A DNA stretch of 64,000 bases from Elgaria multicarinata webbii (GCF_023053635.1 NC_086179.1:3734001-3798000), one strand, 5' to 3'. Shown: positions 42,486 through 52,919, counted from the stretch's first letter. Made by a program: numbers and translations. Notes: a model not told the origin generated them from the sequence alone.

Positions 42486-43014
42486 ATAAAGCAATGTTTC
42501 AGCTACTCTGTGATACAAATGGTTGAAATAAATGAAAATAAAACCCAACAGGTTTGCAAGCTAAACACAGTAGGGCATTTTCATTTTGATCGACCCGGTC
42601 CTGCTCCACTGCCAGAGTACACAATGCTGGGTTTGATGAACCTGTAGATTCAGTACGTGGCACCTTCATGCCGTAAGCTGTGCATGTTAGCAGAGAGTTA
42701 ACTCTAGGATGGTGCCATTGCCCTTATATCCTACTTCTGGGATTCCCACAAGCAGTTGGTTGGCCACTGTGTGAATAGAATGCTAGACGAGATACAGTAG
42801 ATCCTTGGTCTGATCCAGCGTGGCTCTTCTTACGTTGCTTGTGCCTGAGGAGTGGAGTGTGTTGTGTTCCCCCACGCACCACATGTAGAAAGCCTTAACT
42901 GTATTGTCTTTCTCCTCCTGCAGTTGTCTTCTAAGTTGCGCTAATGCATTAAGGACTTTTTAAAAAAGGAGGAATCTATGTTGTCTTGCTTCTTCCTGCT
43001 CGGTTTGTTGATAG
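42486..43014. other. STRIP2 intron 19, mostly unique
   Basis: A short CR1-B-like remnant (tggttggccactgtgtgaat) lies at about 42758-42835. Confidence 0.45.
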
Positions 43015-43219
43015 ATGTTGGTAGTCTTCAAGTCTGCTCCGATTCTGAAACGGGCTCTGAAAGTGAAGCAAGCCATGATGCAGCTCTATGTCCTGAAGCT
43101 GCTGAAGATCCAGACCAAGTACCTTGGGCGCCAGTGGAGAAAGAGCAACATGAAAACGATGTCTGCCATCTACCAGAAAGTGCGCCACCGCATGAACGAT
43201 GATTGGGCTTATGGCAACG
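43015..43219 (+). CDS. STRIP2: STRIP2 exon 20
   Basis: Acceptor tttgttgatag, donor gtgagt; 205 nt. Begins MLVVFKSAPILKRALKVKQA, continues MMQLYVLKLLKIQTKYLGRQ and ends RMNDDWAYGN. Strongly basic and nearly invariant. A CR1 element starts about 50 bp after the donor. Confidence 0.97.
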
Positions 43220-43270
43220 GTGAGTGTTGCAAGGATGGTGGTTGCTTTGGTTGAACATCACACTACGATC

Positions 43271-43553
43271 AAAGAATCATAGAATCATAGAATAGAGGAG
43301 TTGGAAGGGGCCTACAAGGCCATCGAGTCCAACCCCCTGCTCAATGCAGGAATCCACCCTAAAGCATCCCTGACAGAGGGTTGTCCAGCTGCCTCTTGAA
43401 GGCCTCTAGTGTGGGAGAGCCCACAACCTCCCTAGGTAACTGGTTCCATTGTCGTACTGCTCTAACAGTCAGGAAGTTTTTCCTGATGTCCAGCTGGAAT
43501 CTGGCTTCCTTTAACTTGAGCCTGTTATTCCGTGTCCTGCACTCTGGGAGGAT
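43271..43553 (-). mobile_element. CR1 LINE (subfamily A) near exon 20 donor
   Basis: aagaatcatagaatcataga through cactctgggaggatc. A short duplicated stretch (atcatttttccaatgatcct) follows at 43553-43592. Confidence 0.9.
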
Positions 43554-43595
43554 CATTTTTCCAATGATCCTCCCAATGATCATTTTTCCAATCTC

Positions 43596-44130
43596 TGTAC
43601 CGGCTGCTAAATACTCGATCTGTCCCCCTGGGTTATACAGAGCACTCACCATGTTGTCCCCTTATATATTTTTGTGACCTAAACCCCATCGGATCTATGT
43701 GGTGTTAATCACTTTCAGGTGCACATTGACTTTGCTCCTTAAGTACAAGAGCAGATGTTCAGTTTGCCTGTGGAGTTCCCACTTTGGGCATTTACAGTTG
43801 TGAGCCTGTAACACTGCCTTATACAGAGTTAGATCATTGGTCCATCTAGCCCAGTGTTGTCTATGCTGATTGGACTTTAAACAGAGGTGTTTCTCAGCAC
43901 CTGCTACCTGAGTTCATTGAAGTAGAGATGCCAGGGATTTCTTTTATTTACTTTTATTTATTTACAACATTTCTAAACCACTCTACATCCACAATAGATT
44001 CCAGAGTGATGAACATAAGGGTAAAACGTTAAAAAGATTAAAACACCATATTAAAATCATTCTTTGTTTTTAAAAAGTACTGTAATACCGATGGAAACCA
44101 TGGCTGGTCAATTAAGGAGTGCTTCCTGGC
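43596..44130. other. STRIP2 intron 20, unassigned
   Basis: A weak L2-like stretch is possible at 43935-44000 (tttatttatttacaacattt); no gene. Confidence 0.4.
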
Positions 44131-44430
44131 GTGTGGTGCAGGGCGGTAAAGCAGCAGTTTCTGCAGCTGAAACTCTCCCCACGGCCTGAGTTCGATCCCA
44201 GCGGAAGCTGGTTCTCAGGCAGCCGGCTCGGGTTGACTCAGCCTTCCATCCTCCCGAGGTTGGTAAAATGAGTACCCAGTTAGCTGGGGGAAAGGGAATA
44301 ATGGCCGGGGAAGGCAATGGCAAACCACCCCACTAGAAGGCCTGCCAAGACAACGTCAGCGAAAGCTGGCGACCCTCCAAGAGTCAGTAATGACTCAGTG
44401 CTTGCACGAGAGGTTTCTTTCCTTCCTTCC
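44131..44430 (+). mobile_element. Sauria SINE
   Basis: tRNA-type head gtgtggtgcagggcgg with a B-box-like gagttcgatccc, middle gactcagccttccatcctcc and ggcaatggcaaaccacccca, BovB-related 3' end agtcagtaatgactcagtgc and ttgcacgagaggttt with a (TTCC)n tail. This family is typical of squamates and supports the host assignment. Confidence 0.8.
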
Positions 44431-44600
44431 TGGAATAGGACTGTTTTCAGGAGGCACTGGAAGGAACACAGTGTTGATGCCTGCCTGACCTCCAGGGGCA
44501 GGGAGTTCCAAAGGAAAGGGGCCACCACACTGAAGGCTTTTCTCTGGGGGACTGCAGTCGAGCCATAGATCCACACGGAGCATGCACTGAGTGTGGGACC
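44431..44600 (-). mobile_element. L2-like LINE C-terminal fragment
   Basis: Minus strand encodes RKAFSVVAPFLWNSLPLEVR then CLLKTVLFQ, the L2-type reverse-transcriptase C-terminus. Confidence 0.7.
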
Positions 44601-44867
44601 TTCAGCCTGCAAGGAACATATTTTGCCACTGGTCTATTGTTCCTCCCCAATAACTACGAGCAGGCTCATTATTAGTATAACTGGGAATCCAAGCTCTCCT
44701 GCTCCTGACTCTAGTACACCACACTGTCTACGCTACTGTGAATAAATGGGTCACGTATTGAGGCATCCCTTCCTATAACATCATTCACAGAGCCACAAGT
44801 TCAAGTGGTAATTCTGCATCATTTGAGGAGCTGTCTTACTTTTCCCTCCTGCCTTGTTGACACACAG

Positions 44868-45118
44868 ATATTGATGCACGGCCCTGGGACTTCCAAGCAG
44901 AAGAATGCACTTTACGAGCCAATATTGAAGCCTTTAATAGTCGGAGGTACGATAAACCCCAGGAGTCTGAATTTGCTCCAGTGGACAACTGCTTGCAGAG
45001 CGTGTTGGGGCAACAGCTGGAACTTCCTGAAGATTTCTATTACTCCTACGAACTGTGGCTGGAGAGAGAAGTGTTCTCACAGCCCATCCACTGGGAAGAA
45101 CTGTTATGCTATCAGTGA
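44868..45118 (+). CDS. STRIP2: STRIP2 exon 21, terminal coding exon
   Basis: Acceptor tgacacacag; 251 nt ending in TGA at 45116-45118. Begins DIDARPWDFQAEECTLRANI and ends LWLEREVFSQPIHWEELLCY Q. Length and motifs match the family; the last residues (LLCYQ, compared with LLQNH or LLQ) vary between species. Confidence 0.97.
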
Positions 45119-45232
45119 TGGCACCTGGGAAGTTCAACCTGAACCAAATGCCATTTCAGTCTCTCTAGATAATAGGTGCTGTGTCTGGGGGAAAAGAGGA
45201 AATTCTTCCATTTGGGGACCCTTATATCTGGC

Positions 45233-45597
45233 AGGAAACATTTCACAATGCCTGGGTTCAGACAATCAGCGAAGGAGAAGACTTTACCGTGACTTCTTTT
45301 CCCCGCCCAGCGTGTGCTGCTCATGTCGTGTGGGTTGCCTTGTCATCTGAACCCGGCAAGGTGTGTGGAAGGGATGGCTTCCAAACTACCCTGTAACCCC
45401 TATAACAAGCCATGGGTTACGGGGAAGCCACCGCTGCTGCACACCTTGCCAGGTTTGGACCACATGGCAACTTGTGCCATGGCAAAAAGGTAATTAGGGA
45501 AACGGCAGGTGTGTGAGCAGCACGCGCAGGGTGGAGGGTGGGGGAAGAAGGCACAGTTGCTTCTTTTCCCCCACTGACCATCTGAACTTGGCCAATG
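45233..45597. mobile_element. TIR DNA transposon in the STRIP2 3' UTR
   Basis: cctgggttcagacaatca near the left end and gaccatctgaacttggcc at the right are imperfect inverted repeats; centre holds gccatgggttacggggaag. Ends resemble the element at 31894. Confidence 0.5.
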
Positions 45598-45865
45598 AGT
45601 TCAAATGTTAGACACCCTAAATATAATGCCCTCATCGCTGTTAGAATTTTCTCTTTTCCTCCAACTACTTCAATCTACTGTAAAGGGGCATGTAAGTGGC
45701 AGAGGAGGTCCCAATTCTGACCCATTTTCACTGATCTATCTTGAATATTATATATTTAAAGAATCTTATATTGATGGATTTCCTTTCTTAGTTTACTTTT
45801 GGTGTGAGAGTCATTTTCTAAGACTTGGGTCACTACCATGGGCAATTCCTGTGTCTGGATATCCG

Positions 45866-45871
45866 AATAAA
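45866..45871 (+). terminator. Poly(A) signal, candidate proximal site of STRIP2
   Basis: AATAAA about 750 nt after the stop codon; the downstream T/GT-rich context is weaker than at 48160. Confidence 0.3.
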
Positions 45872-46361
45872 ACCTGTGCCAACATGTTTTCTTCCCTAAA
45901 AATCATATACTCAAACTCTATGGTTCACAGAAAACAAACTGCACATGTCAGAGTAAAATCCAAAGGTGTATATCCCAGGTTATCCAGGCATGAAAACTTC
46001 TTATGGGAGTGATTCTCTAAATAGAACATAATGCTAGTTTGGGCATCTGGTTATAAAGGGTGTGTGGGTGTACCTCCAGTATGAAAAGTTATTCACGTAA
46101 TTTTCCTTATATTGTTTCCCTGGAATCCTCTTGCACATATTTGAAGAAATGTTTTTCTTATTCACATTTTAAGAGTATCTTTCCATCACGAAACCTGCCC
46201 CCAAGTGGTGATACATGGACTATTTTACGGTGTGAATGATGCAAACGCACGATAAAGCAGTGGGTAGAGAATGAGATGGGGTCAAACCCAGTTCTGTCCA
46301 GGGGCCCTAGTTAGCTACAGCCATCCTTATACCTAGCCTGAAACATTTTACTGTAAATTAT

Positions 46362-47098
46362 TATTATTATTATTATTTATTTATATAGCACCATCTATGT
46401 ACATGGTGCTGTACAGTGTAAAACAGTAAATAGCAAGACCCTGCCTCATAGGCTTACATTCTATTAAAATCATAGTAGAGCGATAAGGAGGGGAAGAGAA
46501 TGCAAACAGGCACTGGGTAGGGTAAACAGGCGCAGGGTAGGGTAAAACTAACAGTATAACAGTATAAAGTCCAAACAGCATCAAGTTGTAAAAGCTTTAG
46601 GAAAAAGAAAAGTTTTTAGCTGAGCTTTAAAAGCTGCGATTGAACTTGTGGATCTCAGATGTTCTGGAAGAGCGTTCCAGGCGTAAGGGGCAGCAGAAGA
46701 AAATGGGCGAAGCCGAGCAAGGGAAGTAGAGACCCTTGGGCAGGCGAGAAGCATGGCATCAGAGGAGCGAAGAGCACGAGCGGGGCAATAGTGTGAGATG
46801 AGAGAGGAGAGATAGGAAGGAGCTAGACCGTGAAAAGCTTTGAAGGTCACCAGGAGAAGTTTATATTGGATTCTGAAGTGAATTGGAAGCCAATGAAGAG
46901 ATTTCAGAAGTGGAGTAACATGGTCAGAGCGGCGAGCCAAGAAGATGATTTTAGCGGCAGAGTGGTGGACAGAAATCAACGGACTGATGTGAGAAGAAGG
47001 AAGGCCAGAGAGAAGAAGGTTGCAGTAGTCCAATCGAGAAATAACCAGTGCATGAACAAGCATTTTGGCAGAAGAGACAGACAAAAATGATCGAATCC
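46362..47098 (-). mobile_element. L2-like LINE (second subfamily), open C-terminal frame
   Basis: The minus strand (47084 to 46581) is open for 167 codons: LVISRLDYCNLLLSGLPSSH, HHSAAKIIFLA, HVTPLLKSLHWLPIHFRIQY, AAPYAWNALPEHLRSTSSIA, then a 3' end with gcaccatgtacatagatggt-type sequence and (AAT)n. Open and well preserved, so relatively recent. Confidence 0.88.
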
Positions 47099-47149
47099 TG
47101 GCAATATTATACGTACGTACTGTACGTACTGTGTGTGTGTGTGTAAGAT

Positions 47150-47445
47150 AGGGTGACCATATGAAAAGGAGGACAGGGCTCCTGTATCTTTAACAGTTGC
47201 ATAGAAAAGGGAATTTCAGCCGGTGTCATTTGTATATATGGAAAACCTGGAGAAATTCCATCTTCATCACAACAGTTAACGTGCAGGAGCTATACTAGAG
47301 TGACCAGATTTAAAAGAGGGCAGGGCACCTGCAGCTTTAAGTGCTGTGATGAAGAGGGAATTTCACCAGGTTCTCCATATATACAAATGACACCGGCTGA
47401 ACTTCCCTTTTCTATGCAACTGTTAAAGATACATAGGTTCACCCT
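47150..47445. mobile_element. AGGGTGACC-family palindromic MITE in the STRIP2 3' UTR
   Basis: agggtgaccatatgaaaagg to ataggttcaccct. Flanks tgtgtaagat (47140-47149) and ggtgtaagat (47446-47455) agree at 9 of 10. Would fold into a long hairpin if transcribed. Confidence 0.87.
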
Positions 47446-48159
47446 GGTGTAAGATGTATTTTTTACTGGTAGAATGTGCAACACAGCAAAGCCTTCTCTC
47501 TAAAATGCAAATGAGAGGATTTTAATTCTCCCTCTTTCCTCCCTCATCAGTATGTGCATTTGTCAGAATGCGTGGAGGTTTTCTCATACTACCTCTTAAA
47601 GGCACAAACGGACTTCCACGTGTTACTCCCATGTTTGAAGATTACGTGCAAACGTATAGAGACAGTGCATACATTTAGCTCACTGCTAGACATGTGGATG
47701 TAAACTCCAGAAATCACTCCATAGTTCATTGGTATTGACTGGGAACCAGATGTTCATGCTATCCATTCTAGTAAAGCATTTGCATGCTTTAAAGACGCAG
47801 GTAACATTTTGCATCTTTAAGCTGTTAATGTGAGAATTGGTATTTTTATCTGAACTCCTCTTGCAGAGCATAGTGGTTTTTTTTTAATGTTATTTGGAAT
47901 TGAGGGGTTCAGAGTTGGAAACCAGAAATGTACTTTTTAAACATTCTAGCAGCATGTACCATTATATACTACACAAATACTGCACATCACTTGTGTTTAT
48001 AGTTGGTTAATAATATACACAAGTTCCAAAAATAATGTATTCTCTGTTACTGCGTAGTGAGAATATTTGTTTCCTAGTATGAATTGTATCAACAAAACAT
48101 TGTTCAAAGTAATGGTCATATTAAGTCTGTCCGCTTTTTAAGCGCAAGTTGTAATCAAG

Positions 48160-48165
48160 AATAAA
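48160..48165 (+). terminator. Poly(A) signal, candidate distal site of STRIP2
   Basis: Canonical AATAAA followed about 14 nt later by gtgtgtgtgta, a GU-rich downstream element. Confidence 0.5.
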
Positions 48166-48185
48166 AGCTATTATTAAAGTGTGTG

Positions 48186-48317
48186 TGTATGTTGCTCATT
48201 TAATGATTTGTATTTATATTAACAAAGACTAACTGCAGGTGCATTCACATTAATACAGGAGGAGCACTTAAAGCTACTGTAAGAACTTCCTGTGATAGTT
48301 TGAAATGCTCCAGGGAC
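48186..48317. other. Start of the STRIP2-SMKR1 intergenic region
   Basis: No feature recognised after the candidate poly(A) site. Confidence 0.35.
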
Positions 48318-48735
48318 TTATTTATTTATTTATTTATTACACTTATATACCCGGTCACTATGTTCAACATCTCAGGTCCTCCTCCGGGTGCCTACTCCGA
48401 CAGAGGCTCGGAGTGTGGCAACGAGGGACAGGGCCTTTTCGGTGGTGGCCCCCAGACTATGGAACGATCTCCCTGACGAGGCTCACCTGGCACCAACACT
48501 GCTATCTTTCCGGCGCCAGGTTAAGACTTTCCTCTTTGCCCAGGCATATGGCGGCACATCTTAGTCACCCACATGTTTAGTTTTTTAACGGTTTTTAATG
48601 CTTTATGTGTTTATGTTCTGTGTTTTAGAAATTTAAATTTTGTTTTTATCTCAATTTTAGAATTTCTGTAAACCGTCCAGAGAGCCCTGGCTATGGGGCG
48701 GTATACAAATGTAAAATAATAATAATAATTATTCC
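48318..48735 (+). mobile_element. L2-like LINE 3' end with C-terminal coding part
   Basis: A reverse tail scrap (tatttatttatttattacac) then cagggccttttcggtggtgg, ccaggttaagactttcctct, gtaaaccgtccagagagccc, tggggcggtatacaaatgta. Confidence 0.82.
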
Positions 48736-48914
48736 CTGGCTCTTCTTACTGCAGAGCTATAACTGGGAGAAGCACTGCCCATGCTTGGAACTTACTCTGT
48801 AGCAGTCTTTTAAAGTGGCATGATGTCAAGATAGAAGAGCAGACAGGAATTTGAAGAAAAGGGATCAGAAATCATTAATTTTCCCCATCACGGTATGCTA
48901 TGGCAGCAAGACAG

Positions 48915-49605
48915 TGGCATAGCATGGGTTGCCAGGGCCTGGGGCAAGGCAAGTATTGCGCCCCTAATCCATGGACCTTTAGCACTCCCTGAGTTCCTTC
49001 CACCAATCCAGTATTGAACCCCTTACTCCCCCCCCAAGCACATGTATTATATTTTACGAAAATACTGACCTATTTAAAGTAAAATTAATTTAATACTAGT
49101 ATACCGGTACTTACATTTATTTAAAATCACTTGGTTTTAATATGTGCAAATTTTTCAATAACAGTATTGAAATCTACACTGAAATCTCTCTCAATTGACA
49201 GTATTCCTCCTCTTCCTGCATTGTGCGTCTGATTCTTTTTTATTTAGCATCATGGCTGATATGACGACCTTGATATGATAACCGATCGCCTTGCAGGCTG
49301 CATTTCCTCCCAAATGGGCTTCTCTAGCACACGCGTCGCTGTTCTGTCCTCCTGGATGACTTAGAAGGTAGCCAGAGCAGCAACGCGTGTGGTAGAGAGG
49401 CCTGTTTGGGAGGAAATGCAGCCTGCAAGGCCTTCCTGACCTGTGCGCAACAAGAAAAATGCTGTAAAATGTTACGTGGCAACGTTTATTTGCCCCGTCT
49501 AGACAGTTGGATCTACACAAATTTTAATTTTTTTTATTTATTATTACTACTTTCTTTTTTTGAAATTTTTGCACCCAGGGCAACCACCCCAAGCCCCCCC
49601 CCCCC
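48915..49605. mobile_element. Large element with foldback core, unclassified DNA transposon
   Basis: Core arms at 49289-49334 and 49391-49435: ccttgcaggctgcatttcct and aggaaatgcagcctgcaagg; cacacgcgt and acgcgtgtg near the loop. Outer parts gttgccagggcctgggg and acccagggcaaccaccc may be termini. Confidence 0.5.
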
Positions 49606-49896
49606 GCCCACAACAAGAGAGCTGCATCACATAGGATGCCACCTTACTAACGATAAATAACCAAGAGATAAATTGGATATTGAAGGTAGGACCATTAAAA
49701 GGTAGGACCAAGAGCAGCTCCTAAAAGGTATTTTAGTTGCATAATTTAATGCAGTACCAACTAAGGCTGAAATTATTGGCCTGTTAAATTCACTGGAAGC
49801 ACCGGAATAGGGTAAAGCTGCCGACAAAAATAAATCCAGCAAGTATGACATAAGAATATCAGGAGAGCCCTGCTGGATCAGACCAAGGATCTAGTC

Positions 49897-50898
49897 CATA
49901 GAATCATAGAATAGCAGAGTTGGAAGGGTCCTACAAGGCCATCGAGTCCAACCCTCTGCTCAATACAGGAATCCACCCTAAAGCATCCCTGACAGATGGT
50001 TGTCCAGCTGCCTCTGGAAGGCCTTTAGTGTGGGAGAGCCCACAACCTCCCTAGGTAACTGATTCCATTGTCGTACCGCTCTAACAGTCAGGAGGTTTTT
50101 CCTGATGTCCAACTGGAATCTGGCTTCCTTTAACTTGAGCCCATTATTCCGTGTCCTGCACTCTGGGAGGATCGAGAAGAGATCCTGGCCCTCCTCTGTG
50201 TGACAACCTTTTAAGTATTTGAAGAGTGCTATCATGTCTACCCTCCGTCTTATCTTCTCCAGGCTAAACATGCCCAGTTCTTTCAGTCTCTCTTCTTAGG
50301 GCTTTGTTTCCAGACCCCTGATCATCCTGGTTGCCCTCTGAACATGCTCCAGCTTGTCTGCGTCCTTCTTGAAGTGTGGAGCCCAGAACTGGACGCAATA
50401 CCCTAGATGAGGCCTAACCTGGGCCAAATAGAGAGGAACCAGTACCTCACGCGATTTGGAAGCTATACTTCTATTAATGCAGCCCAAAATAGCATTTGCC
50501 TTTCTTGCAGCCATATCGCACTGTTGGCTCATATTCAGCTTGTGATCTACAACAATTCCAAGATCCTTCTCGTTTGTAGTACTGCTGAGCCAAGTATCCC
50601 CCATCTTGTAACTGTGCATTTGGTTTCTATTTCCTAAATGTGAAACTTGGCATTTATCCCTATTAAATTTCATCCTGTTGTTTTCAGCCCAGCACTCCAG
50701 CCTATCAAGATCACTTTGAAGTTTGTTTCTGTCTTCCAGGGTATTAGCTATCCCACCCAATTTTGTGTCATCTGCAAATCTGTTCAGCGTTCCCTGCACC
50801 TCCTCGTCCAAATCATTAATAAAAATGTTGAAGCGCACTGGGCCCAGGACTGAGCCCTGCGGCACCCCACTCGTTGCCTCTCCCCAGTTTGAGAAGGT
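49897..50898 (-). mobile_element. CR1 LINE (subfamily A), about 1 kb
   Basis: Minus strand encodes PQGSVLGPVRFNIFINDLDE, FADDTKLGGIANTLEDRNKL and the C-terminal region; ends in tagaatcatagaatagca. Two frame breaks separate the 189- and 97-codon pieces. Confidence 0.93.
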
Positions 50899-50998
50899 TT
50901 TATACTATTGTTTCGTTTTGAATTGTCTTAAATTTATAAAATGCCCAGTGAGCTTCAGCTATTGGGCAGTATAGAAATGCAATCAATCAATCAATAAT
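50899..50998 (+). mobile_element. L2-like LINE 3' tail
   Basis: aaatgcccagtgagcttcag, gggcagtatagaaatgcaat, (CAAT)n. Confidence 0.75.
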
Positions 50999-51088
50999 TT
51001 TGTGGGGGCTAGGCTTTTTTTAAAAAAACTGAGCTATATGTAAAGGTCTAGGGAAAGAAAGAAAGCTATCTAAGCTTTAGTTATCTAA

Positions 51089-51181
51089 CACTACGATCCT
51101 ATGAGTGTCTACTCAGAAACAAATCCTATTAAGTTAAATAGGACTTATTCCCAGGTAAGTATGCATAGGAGTGCAGCCTAA
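51089..51181. mobile_element. Short palindromic MITE
   Basis: acgatcctatgagtgtctac with cagaaacaaatcctattaag, mirrored by aggacttattcccaggtaag and gcataggagtgcagcc. This resembles a common reptile repeat with a ccattgaa-type centre. Confidence 0.6.
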
Positions 51182-51310
51182 AGTACTTAAGCACCTGCAA
51201 ATAAATAATAGGCAAAGAACAGTTTAAGCAAACAAACAGAAAAAAATGACATTTCTCCACTAGTTCTCAAAAGTTAGAGGAGACGTCAGTATGGAAAATT
51301 ACACTCCACT

Positions 51311-51628
51311 AGGGTGACCATGTGAAAAGGAGGACCGGGCTCCTGTATCTTTAACAGTTGTATTGAAAGGGAAATTTCAGCAGGTGTCATTTGTATATAT
51401 GGGGAACCTGGTGGAATTTCCTCTTCATCACAACAGTTAAAGGTGCAGGTGCCCTGCCCTCTGTTAAATCTGGTCACTCTAGTATAGATCCTGCACCTTT
51501 AACTGGTGTGATGAAGATGAAATTTCACCAGGTTCTCCATATATACAAATGACACCTGCTGAAATTCCCTTTTCTATGCAACTGTTAAAGATACAAGAGC
51601 CCTGTCCTCCTTTTCATAGGGTCACCCT
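51311..51628. mobile_element. AGGGTGACC-family palindromic MITE, best copy
   Basis: agggtgaccatgtgaaaagg to ttttcatagggtcaccct, 318 bp. Exact 10-bp duplication acactccact at 51301-51310 and 51629-51638. Inner mirror: caggtgtcatttgtatata and tatatacaaatgacacctg. Confidence 0.93.
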
Positions 51629-51638
51629 ACACTCCACT

Positions 51639-52202
51639 GAGCAGGCTCAAGGCACCATTTTGGAGGTTGGAATTTCTCCGGCGGCTGGAACAGGAATCCG
51701 GGATTCTTGACTGGATGGGACATTTTGGAAATGTTTGGAAACCGTGGCATTCCCGGTTTTCTGGGATGTGTGGCAACCCTAGCTGCGCACGCCCAGCTCA
51801 GGAGATCCGGTGCTTCCCATCCCATATTGCAACCCCATTACCATGAGGGAAACCATCTTGGCTAAAATTGTGTATCATTTAGTATATTTATGGAGACTCG
51901 TCTCCCTGCTCCACAGAAGGAGTGTCCTGCATATGCATTTTCAGGCTCCATCTGCATTTTAAGTGCGGCTTTTTTGAAGAGGCCTGCTTAGTAGGCGAGC
52001 ATTTCCAACATAGTGTTTGCCCTTTACTAGTGGGAATACTGGAGCCTCACAGTATTTAATATTTAAAAACAAGCAAGCTGAGCGTAAACTCTCATCATTG
52101 AGGCTGAAAACAAGCAGCATTGAGCTGAAATAGCTTTATTTTACTGACAATTCCATTTCTTGTGGTTTGTGAGTTACACCCCCTCTCCCCCAGGTGTGAC
52201 TT
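51639..52202. other. Intergenic, unassigned
   Basis: No repeat or coding signal recognised. Confidence 0.4.
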
Positions 52203-52280
52203 TTGATAATAAATAATAATAATATATTTATTTCTTACCCGCCTCTCCCTTTGGAGTGAGGCGGGGAACTTTAGAACAGG
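52203..52280 (-). mobile_element. L2-like LINE 3' tail
   Basis: (AAT)n, atttatttcttacccgcctc, tccctttggagtgaggcggg. Confidence 0.65.
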
Positions 52281-52479
52281 GATCAATACATCTTAAAAAT
52301 TCTTGATTTTACATTGATCTGGACAGGCCTGCCGGAAAAGGCTAGTCTTTAAAGCTGCCTTAAAATCACACAGAGAGTTGATGTATTGGTGTAGGCCAGA
52401 CATGACAATAAATGCTGATTTTGGTGCCACAAAACAAAAGAGCGCAGGATATAATTAAACTGAGGTGCTTTAGACTTCT

Positions 52480-52582
52480 TTTCTATTCAGGCAACTTTTG
52501 AATGTACCACTAAAATGTTGTAAACCGCCCAGAGAGCTTCGGCTGTGGGGCGGTATATAAATGTAATTAAATAAATAAAATT
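52480..52582 (+). mobile_element. L2-like LINE 3' tail upstream of the SMKR1 promoter
   Basis: gtaaaccgcccagagagctt, gtggggcggtatataaatgt, (AAATA)n. Confidence 0.8.
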
Positions 52583-52865
52583 GAGATGATAGGAGGCTGT
52601 ACGTGCTTTTCTCCCACTCCTCCATTAAAAATATAAAAGGAAAAAATTGGAATATTTATATATATTCCCGCTCTTTTCCCCCTTCAGTTTCTGTTAGAGG
52701 TAAATGAGGGGGGAGGGGAGCGCGAGCATTCGCGTTTCCCGCCTTTTCTTTACGCTCCCATCGCCTTTCCGCACCGCCACCCTGACGTCACAAAACCAAC
52801 TTTCCTCCCGCAGCTGCTACCGAGTGCGCACGCGTAAACCCAGGCATTACTACGTAGGTTCTCTC

Positions 52866-52878
52866 GTTGCCCGGCTAC
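52866..52878 (+). promoter_or_regulatory. RFX X-box, weaker copy
   Basis: GTTGCC-C-GGCTAC fits the general form GTNRCC N0-3 RGYAAC with one mismatch in the right half. It lies 24 bp upstream of the stronger site. Confidence 0.4.
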
Positions 52879-52902
52879 ACGGAGGCGATCTCACCCCTCC
52901 CC

Positions 52903-52916
52903 TTTACCATGGTAAC
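52903..52916 (+). promoter_or_regulatory. RFX X-box, near-consensus
   Basis: TTTACCATGGTAAC matches the symmetric X-box GTTRCCATGGYAAC at 13 of 14 positions (first G is T). RFX2/RFX3 bind such sites near the starts of cilium genes. Position is about 70-90 bp upstream of the candidate first exon's end. Confidence 0.6.
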
Positions 52917-52919
52917 GGG

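Larger units (their letters stand above)
454..48185 (+). other. STRIP2: STRIP2 gene (all but exon 1), striatin-interacting protein 2
   Basis: Twenty exons spliced in order give one frame of 2349 nt (782 residues plus stop); every intron starts GT and ends AG and all phases agree. STRIP proteins are cytoplasmic scaffolds of the STRIPAK complex (PP2A, striatins, GCK kinases) acting on cell shape and the cytoskeleton. From family knowledge, visible residues about 20-290 correspond to the N1221-like domain and about 360-780 to DUF3402, with an acidic linker between (about 305-350). STRIP2 rather than STRIP1 is chosen from residues I recall as paralogue-specific: SLADSTELRVLLSVMYLMVE, KQDSLDIYNERD, QKDIEHFLEASRNKF and DTDTLVGLPRPIHESVK. 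SMKR1 next door agrees. Human STRIP2 is about 834 residues, so roughly 50 residues (exon 1) lie upstream of the window. The C-terminal half is far more conserved than the N-terminal third. Confidence 0.95.
45119..48185 (+). other. STRIP2: Probable STRIP2 3' UTR
   Basis: AATAAA at 48160-48165 is followed by a GT-rich stretch at 48179-48192, the classic downstream element. The stretch 47500-48170 is AT-rich and free of recognisable repeats, as expected for a UTR. A second AATAAA at 45866-45871 could give a shorter form. Repeats inside: a TIR element (45233-45597), an L2-like LINE (46362-47098) and a palindromic MITE (47150-47445). The extent is inferred; RNA data would decide. Confidence 0.5.

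Noticed and set aside
454-45118. STRIP1 instead of STRIP2
   Set aside because: Residues at DTDTLVGL, QKDIEHFLEASRNKF, KQDSLDIYNERD and FEYVSQ follow STRIP2, and SMKR1 lies beside it.
46581-47084. 167-codon minus-strand ORF as a host gene
   Set aside because: SRLDYCN and TPLLKSLHWLPI are L2-type reverse-transcriptase motifs.
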